Assembly (NCBI GenBank): GCA_038501785.1
Contig: JBAMJR010000089.1
Span: 5,436,001-5,500,000, forward strand
Direction: 5' to 3'
Length of the DNA: 64,000 bases
Origin: Myoxocephalus aenaeus
Lineage: Eukaryota > Chordata > Actinopteri > Perciformes > Cottidae
The position numbers and the translations under genes were made by a program. Below the pieces are notes generated by a model. It was given only the letters and a program-made list of their open reading frames with translations. It made no database searches and was not told the DNA's origin. Positions 1-37,500 of this stretch are shown here, piece after piece; the stretch's first letter is position 1; every line of letters begins with the position of its first letter.

Positions 1-105
1 GCAACAATCATAGAATTTGACTCGCATCATCTCATAAAGAATATACTGTAAAGCTGTCGGCTTGGACATACATACATTATACGGTTTTGTGTGCTTGACC
101 CTCAC

Positions 106-23498
<23,393 letters not shown>

Positions 23499-23900
23499 AT
23501 CCACTGCTAGTTGCCTTGCAATGTATCTTACAAGTCAGCAGTAGCAGGCTGTCCCAAGGGGGGGGAAAAGCATAAAAAAAAAGAAAACTCTCCGCGTTGG
23601 TCTGGGCCTTGGAGTGTGTCCTCTGTGTCTCTCTCTGTTTCTGTGTGGCCACACAGAGACACAAGTGTGGTGAATGCTGCAAGGCTGTGCAGGTAATAAT
23701 GAAACTGTAGACAGTGACAGGCGCAGGCCCCTCCTTCTGTCAGCACAGGGAGGGAGCCTCCTGCCCCCATGGCTAATTTAAGAAAGACCATTGGACAAGA
23801 CTGTGAAAGTGCTCCCTCCAACCAACACCCACCCTTCTCCCCTTCTCTCACCGAAAAAGGTGGGGGATAAAATCCAGTGCAAAAACTAACCTAATTCATT
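23499..23900 (-). promoter_or_regulatory. frem2: frem2 5' UTR and proximal upstream region (limits unknown)
   Basis: This stretch lies immediately 5' of the frem2 start codon on the minus strand. An in-frame TGA lies about 40 bases above the ATG, supporting the chosen start. I see no convincing TATA box, and the transcription start and any 5' non-coding exon cannot be placed from sequence alone. Confidence 0.35.
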
Positions 23901-26223
23901 GGAGTTTGTGTGATCAAATGAATTGTCACTTTCTGCATATTTTCTTTAGGTTTGAACAAATTGGACAATTCATATTAATGTATTATAGATTTAGGCAATA
24001 GCTATGCTTTTGTGGTATTTTCCTATTCGTCTCCTACTCAATTTCTTAATAAATTAAAAAAATATGTCAATTGATAGTTGATCAAGTTCCTTGATTATTT
24101 TTCAAAGTTAGTTTCGGAAATTATTGTTTCCATTGGAATTTAATTGTACAGAAAACTTATGTAGATTTTTTTTGTAATGCTTCTGGTCTGTGCCCTCTAA
24201 TGGGGAAATGCTATGCACTTAAGATGAATAAATTAAGCAATAAACTGCCATTGATTCTGGTCCAGTATTTCTAGTGGTTTTAACGTCACTTTGAAGTTTG
24301 CCATTCTCTGATGTATCATTGTTGACCAGTATGATTTCCCACATTTCAGAGGGCGATGAAGGGAGTGGGAACTATGTGAATGAAGTGACCAATCACTAAT
24401 TACAGTAACATCAATGTCTCTATGGCATCTTCAAATATGGCATCCCAGCACAATTTCTGTGTACAGGGTAATCATTCTGCGGCGCACAACTAAACCTCTC
24501 TCAACTTGTAATACAACCGTTGGGAATTCTTTTTTCCAGTTTTTTCTCTTCTATATTGTAAAGAGGTTTGAATAAAAAGAATCCAATATATTTGGTATTT
24601 GAGTTATTACCTCGGCTTCAATAAACAAAAAAATGAAACATTTATTATCACCATCAGCATAATCTGCCAATGCACATGACCTGTGTGAAATGATCCTCCA
24701 AAGGTTTTTTGCGTTCTTCTCACGAGTGACTCTGAGAGGTCAAGTCGGTGGGACGGCTCGGCACCGGAGTGGCTATTAGTTCACAGACGGACAATAACCT
24801 GACATCAGCTGGCAAGGACAGGTGTATGGACACTATTTGGTCTCACACACACAAACACAACTCAAAATACTGCTCACTTGAGGTATATGAGTTCTATATC
24901 AACAAGTCCACATTGGTCCCTGGCAGGAAGGCCATCACTTAATATAAGAGCTAAACCCTGCAGTGTCCAATCTCAGATATCCCAGAAATTACATTGAATA
25001 GGACTTTACTGCAGCAATACAGACACAGCAGAGTATGGAGAAATCAAGCAGTCATACTGGATGCAGTGAGAATGTGAGAATGTGTACTCAGTACGGTGCA
25101 CAAGGTCATGTTAAGATAAAAATACCTAGTAGCCTTTTATGGATCATCTTTCGAGTTGGGCCTGAAACTTGATAAAGTGATCCGTATGCATTGCTCGAAC
25201 ATTTCTTTCAACCACATTTTATAAAACTTTTATCGTCATTTATGCCAGTGATGATATATTACTGAATAGCAGGATACCTCTTATATACAGTTACGTTTTT
25301 TTAATGGATGAATATGTTTAGCACAGATGAAAAGTGCTTCGGATCAATTAATATCTAAACACAAGAATGCAAGATTGAAAATCTGTTGTGGGAAAATATT
25401 TGGAAGATCACCTGTAATCACACAATTAATACAAGAAGTCCAAATTGAGTCATTATTCCGTGAAAGTTCCTCTGTTTATTGGACATGATAATGCTTTGAG
25501 GACAACCCTGTGAACACTCAGCAACCTTCCTTGAAGTGTGGGCCAAATAGTAGAGATGCCATATGCATCCAGGCATTCTGTATCACACTTTTCATTACAT
25601 CCCCTAAATAAATCTTGCCCTCCTCACTTGACCCGCCAAGAATAAAAACAGGGACACACACTGCAGTGTGTAACTATAGAAACAAACACACCAAGCTTTT
25701 TATACTCTGTTACTCCGGGGTTTCACTCACATTCTTTCAATATTGAAGAAGTGTATTGCAAAATAGCAACCTGTGGACTAAAAAAGTCAGGTATGGATTA
25801 AATGTATGATAAATTATTCTACCTCTCCAGCTGTAGGTTATCATTGATATGGAAAAGAAAACAGCTACTAAATGCATCTGTTCTCGAGCTGCGGCATGGC
25901 TTTCATGAAGCCATTAGTTTGACTTTGTCCAATTTAGATATCAAAGAGACGACATGCCTTAATGAGTGTCAAAGGTAAACAGAGAATGAACTTGGGTCGA
26001 AGCCAAGCCCTGTTGCCCATGGATCAACTCTTCATTCAGGGGGCAGCCAATGATGACAGCAGGCAGTAACAAACTCATGATAAACAAAGCCCAAGTGGAT
26101 CCCATCCCTGTATCCCTAAGGGAGAGGACAGGACTCTTGGTGCAGTTGTTACGTCTGTCAAGCTTAAGCCACATTCAGATGCAGATCTCCATAATTTACA
26201 ACCCAGTTGCATGGAGGTTCGTC

Positions 26224-26718
26224 AAATAGTCACAAAAGACAATCTGTTAGTGTCAAGGGACATGAATTGTCTGTTTTTTGTGTGTGTCGCTCAGCACAAA
26301 AATAATGCCACTGGAAAGTCAATTTGGAGTGTTATTCGTGGTGGATGCACAAATTAAATGCATTCACGTGAATAAGCAACAGTCGGAACAAGTGACATAC
26401 TTAATAATATCCAAAAAAGAGTAGTATAGGTGGGTGGGTGGGAGACGAAGTGGATGGGTCCAACAAGCAGGGTCGACACTGTGTTTTGGATTGATGGTTG
26501 TGGATTTGTTGCCCAAACCTAACCAATTTAGTTTTTTGCCTAAACCTAAACCCAACCATAATGTTTTTTCTTAACTTAACAAAGTGCTTTTGTTGTCTAA
26601 ACCTAAGTCGCCCCCCAAAAGATTGTCGTGCCGAGGGGAACGAAAAATAACCCCAAAAATAAACGGACAATTTGTGTCCCTGAACACGAAACCAATAGAT
26701 TATATTTTGTGACTATTT
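26224..26718. mobile_element. Non-autonomous inverted-repeat element, about 495 bp
   Basis: The left end reads AAATAGTCACAAAAGACAAT and the right end is its imperfect reverse complement (TTTTGTGACTATTT). Similarity extends inward about 60 bases, including GGGACATGAATTGTC against the reverse complement of GACAATTTGTGTCCC. The interior carries repeated CCTAAACC-like motifs. I see no transposase frame and no clear target duplication. Confidence 0.7.
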
Positions 26719-27461
26719 CACAAATTGCCCCGAGACTGTGTTGTAACTTAATAATGTTAAGCTCTGTAGAAATATATTTAAATAAACTACTTAAATAAAT
26801 ATGTGTTGTCTTTTTATTTTTTTATTTCACATTTGTCAAATGTGTCTTTTAACACATAAATATTAAATGATTTAAATGACTTGCAATCGGTCAGGAAATA
26901 TGACTTAGTAAACTTAAATCCTTACAACATTCCTCAATTTAGCACACTGACAGACGCTTCAATGGATGTTCTCTGGTTAAAAAGGAAAACAGTTTTATTC
27001 ATCATTCTTCACAATCTGGGCTTGTCCATAACTCTTATCACTCAAGAGCATCTCAGGCATTCATACAGCTGATGAACAACTCAGTCCAGCTGTGCAGGGC
27101 TCTTGATATGTGTCACTGTTAGCGTGTGTGTTTGTCCCTGGAGACAATACAGAGGGCCATATACAGGTCTGCAGCATCAGAGCTACGCTACCGGACACAC
27201 ACACATCATTGCTACCCCCACATACAGTTCAATAAGAAAATATATTAGTTAACTATCTTGATACATTATCCAGAAAACACCAAACCTTGTCTTCCCGCAT
27301 CAGGCATGTTTCATGTTTCATGATTGTGCAGCTCATGTTGACTGTGGAGATACCGTCACATTTTGCTCATTCAACTCCTGATGAAGTTCATCATTGTGCT
27401 ACTTGTTTCATGTGACACTTGAAAAAAGTAGTCCCTGCCTTAAAGGCAACAGGAAGAGAAC

Positions 27462-27480
27462 GATATATATATATATATAT
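27462..27480. repeat. (AT)n microsatellite
   Basis: A short alternating AT tract followed by a run of T. Confidence 0.9.
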
Positions 27481-30400
27481 TTTTTATACAGACACTTGAA
27501 GTTTTGTAAATATTTTACATTTCTCCTCAACTTTAAAACAAATGTTTGCTCGTTTGGATCTCAAAACAAGCTTCCCACTACTTTGCATCACATAATGTAG
27601 ATATAATGAAATACATAGTAGATACATAAATATTGGTGTATGTGCATTGACTCTTCTCTTTGATTCTTTCCTTTTTCTCCTCATCTTTTTAAACAATCAC
27701 CTGCAGAATGTGTAAAGTAGCTCAGATAAGTAGCTCTGACAGATTCTATGAAAACAAGAAATGACATCAGCAAGGTGCCGCATCCCTGATAAACTTCATG
27801 ACTCCTTAGAATAGCCGAAGGAGATGCCCCCACATTCTCTTCATTACTCGCTAGCATCCTAATCATCCGGCCTGTTGTAAATATACACAGCGTATAAATA
27901 GAGGATACTGAGACCTGAGACATTTGGATCCAGTTCCGAGGAGGAACAGGTTTGTGTTCTGCTGCACTGGATGATTTGGTGCAGGGTGTCCATGACTGCG
28001 GTCAGGTTTGAGGGGTACGCGCACAAAATTTAGACCCGCTTCTGCCGTCACTGCTGCACCGCAGGCTCAGTGCAACATTTCATCCGCTTAATGGTGGATT
28101 AATGCATCCTGCGAGCAGATTGATATAGGCCGGTGCTTCCACTCGTCTTTAAAGGAGAGCGGAAGCCCATGGAAACAGGCTGGATATAGCAGCTGGATCA
28201 GACCCAAACACTAGGCAACACATCACTGTAGATGGAAATTATAAAAATATTATATGGCTCGTGAAATTAAACAGGAATCTAGATCCATATTTATATCGGC
28301 AAGTCCTTCAGCGATGAGCTGGAACCCCACACAGCAATTAATTGTGATTTATTGTGTGTTAAATAGCAGATTTTTATTTATTTGATTTTTATTTTAATCA
28401 AAGTAAATGATACATGTTCTGTTTACGGTTTAATGAGCACCAATAATGACCTTACTATACGTATACTACTAGACACCATTTCCAAAATCAGAAAGCCAGC
28501 TACTGACCCAGGACTGTATACAGCACAGTGCCGGGGGATTCCGGTCTTTTAACACTGACCCTTTGAACTAAATGTGTTTGCACCTGGAGCTCATGTTTGC
28601 ACTTAAAGTAAAACAAGGTCGGGGCGATCCAAAAGAACAGTTGGTGAAAGTCAGCAGGGGAGAGGCAGAGGTACAGTATGGTGGACTGAACAAATGCTAA
28701 TTGACTTAATCAGTATTTTCTGGGGCCAGAGACGCACAAGAAAAGTGATGTCAATATTTCAGTTTATACGGTTTATTTATCTATATCAGAAACTTGTGAA
28801 TAACGTTTGTGGATAAAGTTCTTCATTATTGAATGTTACATGGTGTTATTTAATGTTAATCAAGTAATTTTTAGTTAGGTTTCTAAATAAAAATAAAATA
28901 ATTTTAAAAATATCTGGTAAAAAAAACCCGCCAGGTTGATATATTGTCCCGTCTTTAGTTTCTGTTCAGTTTGTTTTACAGCTATAACAACCAGAGCTTC
29001 TGGTGTCACTTTTATTATTAATGTGGTTGGTTAAGATGAGCCAAGATTGATCAACACCTCGATACAAATTATAAATCATTTCTAATGGTAAATAATTGCA
29101 AAAAAACATATAGGACATAGTTAAAACACTTTTATTTTATACATTTATGTCATTCATGGCAATTGTTTTAGCATAACGGACATTGTAATACTACTGAATG
29201 GAAACAGTATGGAAAAGCAAAAAGCAGGATCTACAAAAATAACATTGCATCCTAAAGAGCACTGATTTAAACCTGACAGTCCTGTATTGTCTTGTTTATT
29301 TATATATCATACTTATCATCATTTACAAATATGTACCAAAAATACTGTTATGTGGGTTAATTTATGTAAAGTATTTGTCAGCAATTATAACTCATCCTGC
29401 GAAGACATGTTTCATATTTTTACAGCTGGATTTTACTCAATGATATACAATACAATTATATCTGCTTACAACTACACCCCAGTGGGTTATAAACCATTTA
29501 TCATATGTTTTTATACTGTTTATGAATACTCAATGGAGGGGGGACCGTTTGTAAAACACACAAATTCAGTTCAATCAGTAAAATGCTTAAGACGCTTAGT
29601 TCAGCTGATGTTTAACTATGGAAAAGCTGCCATGTTAGAATACATTTGTGGAGGAAAACACTACATTTCTCACACCGTACTAACAGACGTGTCCTTCTCC
29701 CTTGCGGTCACTTCTTCAATCTGAAACACAGTAAAAAAAAAAAGACACAGAACGATGAAAACAATGCATCCTGTCCCACAGTCACACGTCCTGCAATCAC
29801 CTGCTTTTTCCACTTGTAACTTCTGCTTTGACCAAGTTGAAAAAACCAACCTTTGACCAACCTTTGCCATTACCTCTGACCTCTATGGAGAGACATCTGT
29901 TTGAGGAAGAGGATACCTGACATAATCCTAGTCCACATCGATTGATGTGATTTATGCTTAACCAATAAGTGACTGCAAAAATACAGTGTAGTCTCTGAGC
30001 GTTTATGTAACAGTGGGTCAGGGAGGGTTAATCTTGCGGTTCATATTTGTTTAAATAAAAATACATAATTAGCCATTCCTAATATGTTTTACACTTTACA
30101 GTCTTCAATTAAAACACAGCTGATACTTTCAACAGGCTTAAGGGCCAACTGGTCTATTGCACTTTCACAACCATTCAAACCCAATCGCTTATTTCAAAGT
30201 GGTTATTGGTCTCAAATTTGTCACGAGTTAATCTGAACTGCATCCAATATAAAGGGGGTTGTTTTAAATCAGTGATGTGACTACTCAGGCTCAGGTTGCA
30301 GGTAAGACTTCACATTGATCTTAGTCTAGTTATGCCGGGTTGATAGATTGGGATCTGGGGAGACCAGTTAGCCGCTATAGTGAAACCTGGCTGCTGAAAG

Positions 30401-33400
30401 ATTGGGAATTCCAAGGGGGATTTAGTTGTGTGGAAGAAAATGCTCAACTGAGTCCCATGCAAAGATGATCATCCTTTTCAGTCACCCACAAACAGAACAC
30501 CCCCAAATGCCATTCAGGTAAAACAATAACACTTTGTGAAAACGATTTGTGAGGTTAAGTAAGTTATTTTGTTCTGTCTTCTACTTAATTTGGCATCTGA
30601 AGCAAACAAGACGTTTCTAATAACCCTTTTTGAAGGGAAAAAATACTTTAATTTCATTTCATTCTCCGCCGCTGAAAGTCCTTCATCACTGAATTGAAAT
30701 TGTATGTATTTCCTGAAGTGAAAAATGTCTTTATTGGGGAACAACAAGGGACGTGCACAAAAACAGAAGTTGAAACAACTGGAGCGATAAAATGTATCAG
30801 ACCTGATGGATTGATTACTTCGAGGTTACGTTTTCTGAACCAGAATGAGTGATGTTGTTCACAGCAAAACAAGATGCAAAACAGCTGTAAATGATCTGAA
30901 TATTAGCCGAAATAGGTAAACATGTAAGAAACAAAATCCTAAATGTATTCAAGTAATACAGAAATATAAATCATACTCATTTTATTTCAGTGTCTGAGTT
31001 TAGTGTAAATAGTGTAAAATATTTCTAGATATCATTGTGTTTGATTTTGCGTTGATTTAAGAATTGCTTAAATTAAGAGTTACTGTAACAGGGTCAGGAT
31101 CAAGTTTGAATTAGAGTTATAAAAATGGTGTAAAAATGTAGGTTTGGGCTAAGGTCCGGGTTAAGGGCCGGTCACACCAAAATCAATGAATTCTAATGCA
31201 GTTTATTGTGGTCAGTAGATTTACTCGTCGGGTCAAAGTAAATCCATACATTTGCGTGTATTGAGTTCAACTTTTGTGCCTCTGACCGATAGAAAGCCAC
31301 CGTGACAGTTTTGACCTTCGAGGGGATGAGGTGCTTTGGAGGCAAAAATGGAGAAAGTTAAGTTATTAGCTTTGTTTGAATTAACCATTTAAATACACTG
31401 CATTGACGTAAGTCTCAAGTCAAGTAAATCAAGCCGAATGTCAGAAATCACAAATTTGCCTCAAGGAGGATTTGCAATCCGTAAAGCTAACGACATCCTC
31501 TGTATTTTCTTCCTCGTTTCAGATAAGAAAAACACCTTACTGTTATATTAGCGATCAAGCTTAGCAAGTTAGCTAGCCCCTTCTTTAACTGTACACTGAA
31601 TGAAAGGAATCCTGAGAATAAAAAGCCAGATAGAGTAAATGGCCCGGAACCATGAAAATAGAAAGAAGCTTGGAGAGCTGTTTTGACTGACCTGAGTCAT
31701 CATGTTACCAGCTTGCCCGCCTGTTAGAGGTTAACTCGGCAGTAACTCGGCAGTTAAAATAATTTACCAACTACCCCAGTCACTACATCACAAAGTCCCA
31801 TAGGACTGAATCTGATGAATTTCGCTGTCCCGCCTTCTGGGTTCAGCGTTGGATAATTATTTTGCAGTGCCACCTGTTACCTTGAACTGATATACAGTGT
31901 ATATTCCACACTTGAATGTTTCAACATAAACTGAGTAACATCAAACGAAACGACACTAGAGTTTTAACATTTTTGGGTACTTTTATTCAGCATCATCTAA
32001 GATTCCACCTGAGTTCACTTTAAAGTGTGTAAAGGATGAGAGACAAAGATGTAATAAAGCCTCGGTGTGACTCTGACAGTTTGACACTGCCTGAGGAATG
32101 TGGAGTCGATGCCGGAGGCGATACCAGCAGGTGAATGAATGTCCGTCTGTCAGCAGGCCTCCTGATCACAGCAGTCCTGCCAACTGCACAAAGCCTGGCC
32201 AGGAATGTCTAAAGCAGCCTGGAGAGGACAACAGAAGAGGAAACTGTCCCTGCAACTATAGACCTCATGGGGTTTGGAGTCGTAGGTCATTGAAAGAGTC
32301 AGCTGCGTTGGGATCTGGGCGCGTTGACATGAAAGCGGACGCATCTTCATGCTGTGTTCATCTTTTTAGAACCAACTTCAACTAGCTAGCTTCTTGACAA
32401 TTATTGGATGGTACATTTGGTACAGATATCCAAGGTACCTAGAGGGGGAATTTCAGTGACTTTGGTTACCTGATTTGCATTACATTGTCATTGTGAGCAT
32501 GCTGGCATTTAGCCACACACCCTGCTCTCCTACAGCGTGATTGTTTACTTTCACAGTAGAGTTAGTGATTTCTAAAATTTCAATCATGATAAATATGTTA
32601 GCTTACTCAGTTGGGAATCTTGACAAATTTCCAAACTACAGTAAGCTGTCATTACTTTGTCCTTAACTAGACAGATGTGTCCTCTTTATAGAAGATGAGT
32701 TGCAAAAAAAGAACAAAGCCTTGGTAACTAGTCAAAGTAAAGGCAACACGGTCAATAAATCACAGAATGTCAAGGGTGTGATTGTTCACAACGAACCCAC
32801 TGTGACTCGACATCGTGTGACTGGAGTGCTGACTCTATTTCTGTATTCTCTAGAAATTGTTTTCACTATGTATCCCCCCTCTTCCTTTCCTTCTTTGAGA
32901 GACTTGCAGTGTGGTGTAAAGAAGGGAAACATGCACTACTAAATTGAGCCCTTTAAATATTTTGCGTGCCACCTGCCAAAGTATGGACTGGAGTACAAAG
33001 GAAGAATCTAGAAAATGTGACACTAGTTGTAAAATGTCTATAGTGTAAATAAGGAAGGTCAAGGCCTAGCATAATTTGACATCTCTTAAAATAAGAGGAT
33101 GTAGGTCAGGGAAAGTAGAAGTACGTTTTTAATTGGCCGCTGCTTTTACATTGCTTTCTGCGTCAGGATAGAAATAAACCTGAATTCAGAATTACAAAAT
33201 TGTATGCTTGAATATAAAATATATAAATATTGGGTGAATGGTGGAGAAGGAATTATCTACTTTACGGTAACATTGAGGCCAACTAGTAAGCAATTTTTCA
33301 TGCCTCCGTCCACAGTTCTCACAAATATTGTTTTTCATTTTTTTCAGGTTCTGTCATGTGCAGCAGCATTTGTTGAAATGCATCTTAGTTTGCGCCACAC

Positions 33401-33940
33401 ATCACAGCAGCCGCTGTGCATCCATTTCTGCAGAGACTTGCTCAATGACAGGCAAGGAATGTGAGCCAGTTGACTCTGACGTAAAGGCCACATTATTCTC
33501 CTGCAGTCACTGTGTACCCTTTAATTAGGATTATCTGACCTATGACCTTTGGAAAGGACTTTAACCCAGAAACTTCTCCAGGGCGAGGAAGTGAAGCAGG
33601 AAGAAGACACACACCCAAGTTGGTTTTGATAAAAAGACAAGAGACAGGAAGCTAACCTGAGAGGCTAAAATACAGTATGCGTTCAGACACACACTGATGG
33701 TCATGCCTAATGGCATCACGCTGAAAGGTTCTGTATTGTTTTCAGTTTGAAGACGATCAGATTGACCTCATTTGTCATTGTCTGAGCCTTGTTTTCCTCT
33801 TTACAAAAGCACGCCATGACCTCATAAGGGGTTCAGTATCACAACAAACTCAACTAAATTGTTTGGGAAATAACATCTACTCTTAAAAGTTAAAGTTCAG
33901 AAAATTGAAGTGCAGTAACTCCTTGTAGCACTGCACCTTT

Positions 33941-34055
33941 TGTCTGCTGTCAGTCTTTATGCTAAGCTAAGCTAACTGACTACAGCTTCATATTTATTGG
34001 ACACATAAGAGAGTGGTATCAATCATCTCATTTAACTCTCAAGAAAACAAGTATT
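33941..34055. repeat. Dispersed teleost repeat fragment (CTTTATGCTAAGCTAAGC family)
   Basis: The fragment contains CAGTCTTTATGCTAAGCTAA, TACAGCTTCATATTTA and GAGAGTGGTATCAATCAT in order. The same elements recur in the copy at 42338-42500 within the mucin-like gene, which shows it is a dispersed repeat. Confidence 0.65.
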
Positions 34056-34297
34056 CATTGAAATCCTTCAACTATTGCTTCCATACATACAATACATCTT
34101 ACAGTAGAAGCTAGGTGTCGTCATAATTGGTGTGCGAGCTAGTGCTGATAATGACCCTGATGAAGACCCATGTCGGTCACAATGCCTTGGTTTTTTAAGT
34201 ACATATTGCCATGTAAAATAAAGACATTTTCGATTGGCTCAAACCCTATGCCTTGGATTCTGCATTTTATACCTTTTTGAAACGCAGTACACCCTAA

Positions 34298-34589
34298 GGG
34301 GCTGATCACACCAGATGCGACTTTTAAAAGTGAAGCCGCTTCAAAAATGCCTTGGCAAAAACACGCCGGGCAAAACGCCTGCGTGCGCAACCGGGGGACA
34401 TTGATGAGCTGTGCGACTCCGCGCCTTGCGCTTAAAAATTGAGAATATTGTAACTTTTATGCGTGCCTAAAAAACGCTAGAAAAACGCGAAGCGCGGCAT
34501 TTAAAAGGCACGCATGAAAGGCGCGCCGTACCATAGTAAAACAATGTTTTTTGTTAGCGACACGTTTCGCGTCTGGTGTGATCGGCCCC
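34298..34589. mobile_element. MITE-like element, about 292 bp, with GGGGC...GATCACACC TIRs
   Basis: The left end GGGGCTGATCACACCAGA is matched at the right end by TCTGGTGTGATCGGCCCC, an inverted repeat with one mismatch. CTAA flanks both sides (34294-34297 and 34590-34593), a probable 4-base target duplication. The interior is rich in CG dinucleotides (AACGCC, GCGTGCGC, GGCGCGCC), unlike the AT-rich surroundings. No coding capacity. Confidence 0.8.
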
Positions 34590-37500
34590 CTAAGGCTCCA
34601 AAGAGCAGCTCTATGGGATCATCACAAAGGCTCAGCAGTGCCTTTACCACATTGTCCACACAATATTTAGTTTTCTTTTTAACTGTGACTTTTACATACA
34701 GTATGCTTTGCCGTGAATCATCTTACAAAGCTTTGATAAACCGAATGCATCTTTTTTATGAAAGGCTGCTTGTGTATGCCAGTATGAGGCTGTATCACTG
34801 TGTATCCCAAAACACAGACGAGAAACAACCAAACGTCTATGAGGTGATGCTTTTATTCATGAAACTTGTGATTATCAAATAGTTGAGCATTCCTTTTGGA
34901 TATAACTTACCAGGTATTACTTACTTTACATTTACACAATAATTATGCTGAAGAAAACTATGCCCACGGTGGTGTTGCCAATCCTTTTCTCCTAATGCTG
35001 AATAACACTAAATTATTGTTTAGTCATTTTAATCCGGCCCCAACATTATGCTACCAACACTAACACAACATGATAGTGCTATGAAAGAGCCTGTCTTTCC
35101 TTTAAACTGCAAGTATATTGTTGTATGTTACTTTGTAGGTAAGAACAAATATATAATTGCACACTAAACTCAGATTTGTTTTAATCCACTGCACCAACAA
35201 CTTTTCTCCATCCATACTGTAGGCAACGGTAAGATCCTTTAAATTCATGTTAGAACATGAACATTGCCAACATCTTGACATGAAAAAAGTGACACACACA
35301 ATCGTCTGCATGTACAGTACAACCCGGATGCTGTCCTTAAATGATGCAAGTCTAATAGTTATCTTCACAACTTCAAGCAACTATAAGTTTTCAATTTCTC
35401 GCCCAAAACTAGATGTTTTGTGGTAAGAAGTCATGAGAGGAAGGGGAAGAACCAGCTTCCACCAGCTGTTTTCTTCAGTCTGTGTTTTCCCGTCAGTCCC
35501 TCCTTCCTGAAATGTTGCCCAGGTGTAATGGTCGACCTGCCAGTTTTAACCACATCAAAACGCAGGAAGCTTCCCCTCACTGTTATTACTGAGATACAGA
35601 TCCTGCATTCACCAAATGCACCATTGTCATCATGCACACGATAAATCTGTATTTACACCTGTTATATCGGCCAAGAAAATTGTGACTTTGTGAGAAAATA
35701 GAAAGCAGAAAAAAGGACACAAATTTTTCAAAAGTAAAACGAGTCAATTCATATACAAACTCTTGTTTATCCCGGGCAATGAAAGGACATAAAGTATACA
35801 GACTCATTTATGATCATGAGGCCACATACAGAGCCTTTTGAGTAACAAACAAAAACGTATTGTTCAGCTTTAGATCCTTGACCCTCCTCGGCTCCATGAC
35901 CTGTCTCTGAACCAAAACCAGCAGCCCCTTCACAAAAAGAGCCTCTGCAAATAAAACATGCTGCTTCAAACTAACGACTAACTTTGTTTGTCTCACATAG
36001 TTCAATCTTACTTTGTCTCCTCCTCGCCGTGAAATATTCATCCCAAGCGGTACAGACAGTTTCCTCAAACATTAAACATCAAACATGAAAGCTGAGTTCT
36101 GACTGGAAAATAACACAGTGAAGTCCCAGTTCTAATTATGCTGGTTTAGTTTACGGCCTGTCAGCTCATATCCATTATCCACAACTGCTGAATGGTGAGC
36201 AGCCTTTTAACTTCAGTTTTCCAGCTTGCTCATCACGTCTCAGACCAGGTGGGAATGAGTGTTCACTTTTTCCTCTTCTCTTCTCTGTTTCAAATAGCGT
36301 TATTCACTGTTTTACAACACGTGTTCGCAGTGTCATTTTGGAAGACAGACTTATACTGAGAGTCGCAACATTTCTCACAGTCTCTCACAGTCTACTAGGG
36401 ACATGATTGGAATTTTTGTTTTACAATGACTTTAATTATCACCTCCAGACTAAAGACGAATCAATCTACATTTAAAAGTAATCTAGAACCATAGGTTTTC
36501 AGCTTTTTGGAGAACTGATCCATCAACAGCATGTTTGAGTTTTGTACAACTACTATGTAACATGCTGTCAGCTACAGGTCATATTAGAGACCACAAATGT
36601 AAAAAAGTTCAAACAAAAAATATGTAATTGCTTTCCATAACCTTGGATCACACAATCTATATCATTGTGGTGACGAGAGGGCTTGCTAAATTCTTAATTT
36701 AGGCGGCGTTCCCCTTTAAGTGTGCCACCAGCAAAGCATTTAGAAGCTCAGAGGATTGGAGATACCCAAACAGGTCTGCATCAAACTGACCAATACAACA
36801 AAGGGATGAAATGGTTAGAGCCTATTCACATGTTGGATTATTACTAGCTAATAGTCAATTGATCTATTGTTTAGGGTTTTATGTTAATCATTTTATAAAG
36901 GCTTTTTCATAGTACATTTTGACATTAAGACAGAAGTAAAAGCGCAAATGTAAATCATAAAATTGATGATGGCTGAATTGAATTCAACTGGTGTGCACTT
37001 TTTTTCTTTACAGACCTTTTGACATGTCATAGCAGGACAAGTACAGGGGAGATTGATAACCTTAATGATGACTTCATTCCATCAAGGGTCCCAGTAAGCT
37101 ATGCCAATGAGCCACGATGCGAAATACCAGGTCCTCCCCCATCGTTAATGTAATTAGATGCACCTGTGCTTTTCCTACTAGGTCTGCTGTGCATGCTGGC
37201 TCACTGTCACAGCTTATTTAGACACTTCAATACAACTGATCCGTCATTAATGTTATCAGAAACACATGTGTGTTTCCTACAAAGACAAGTCAAAATGTCT
37301 GCTGTGAAAAGTGTGACATGTTTGTCATGTCACAGATATAACGATAATATTAATTAAAATCTCATTAGATGTCATGCATCCTTCAATTCATCTTGAAGAC
37401 CCACATAATTAAAACTGAGTGCCTCTGCTGAGACGGAGATGCTTGGGATTTGTGAAGCTGGTGTTTTTGTGGGAACGGAGATGATCCGTGACTGCTAACA

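Noticed and set aside
29287..29724. 145-codon plus-strand frame
   Set aside because: It is AT-rich, rich in Tyr, Ile and Phe, with no domain, no promoter and no splice context; it looks like a chance long frame.
34514..34882. 122-codon plus-strand frame
   Set aside because: Its 5' part is the right arm of the MITE-like element at 34298-34589 and the remainder has no coding signature.
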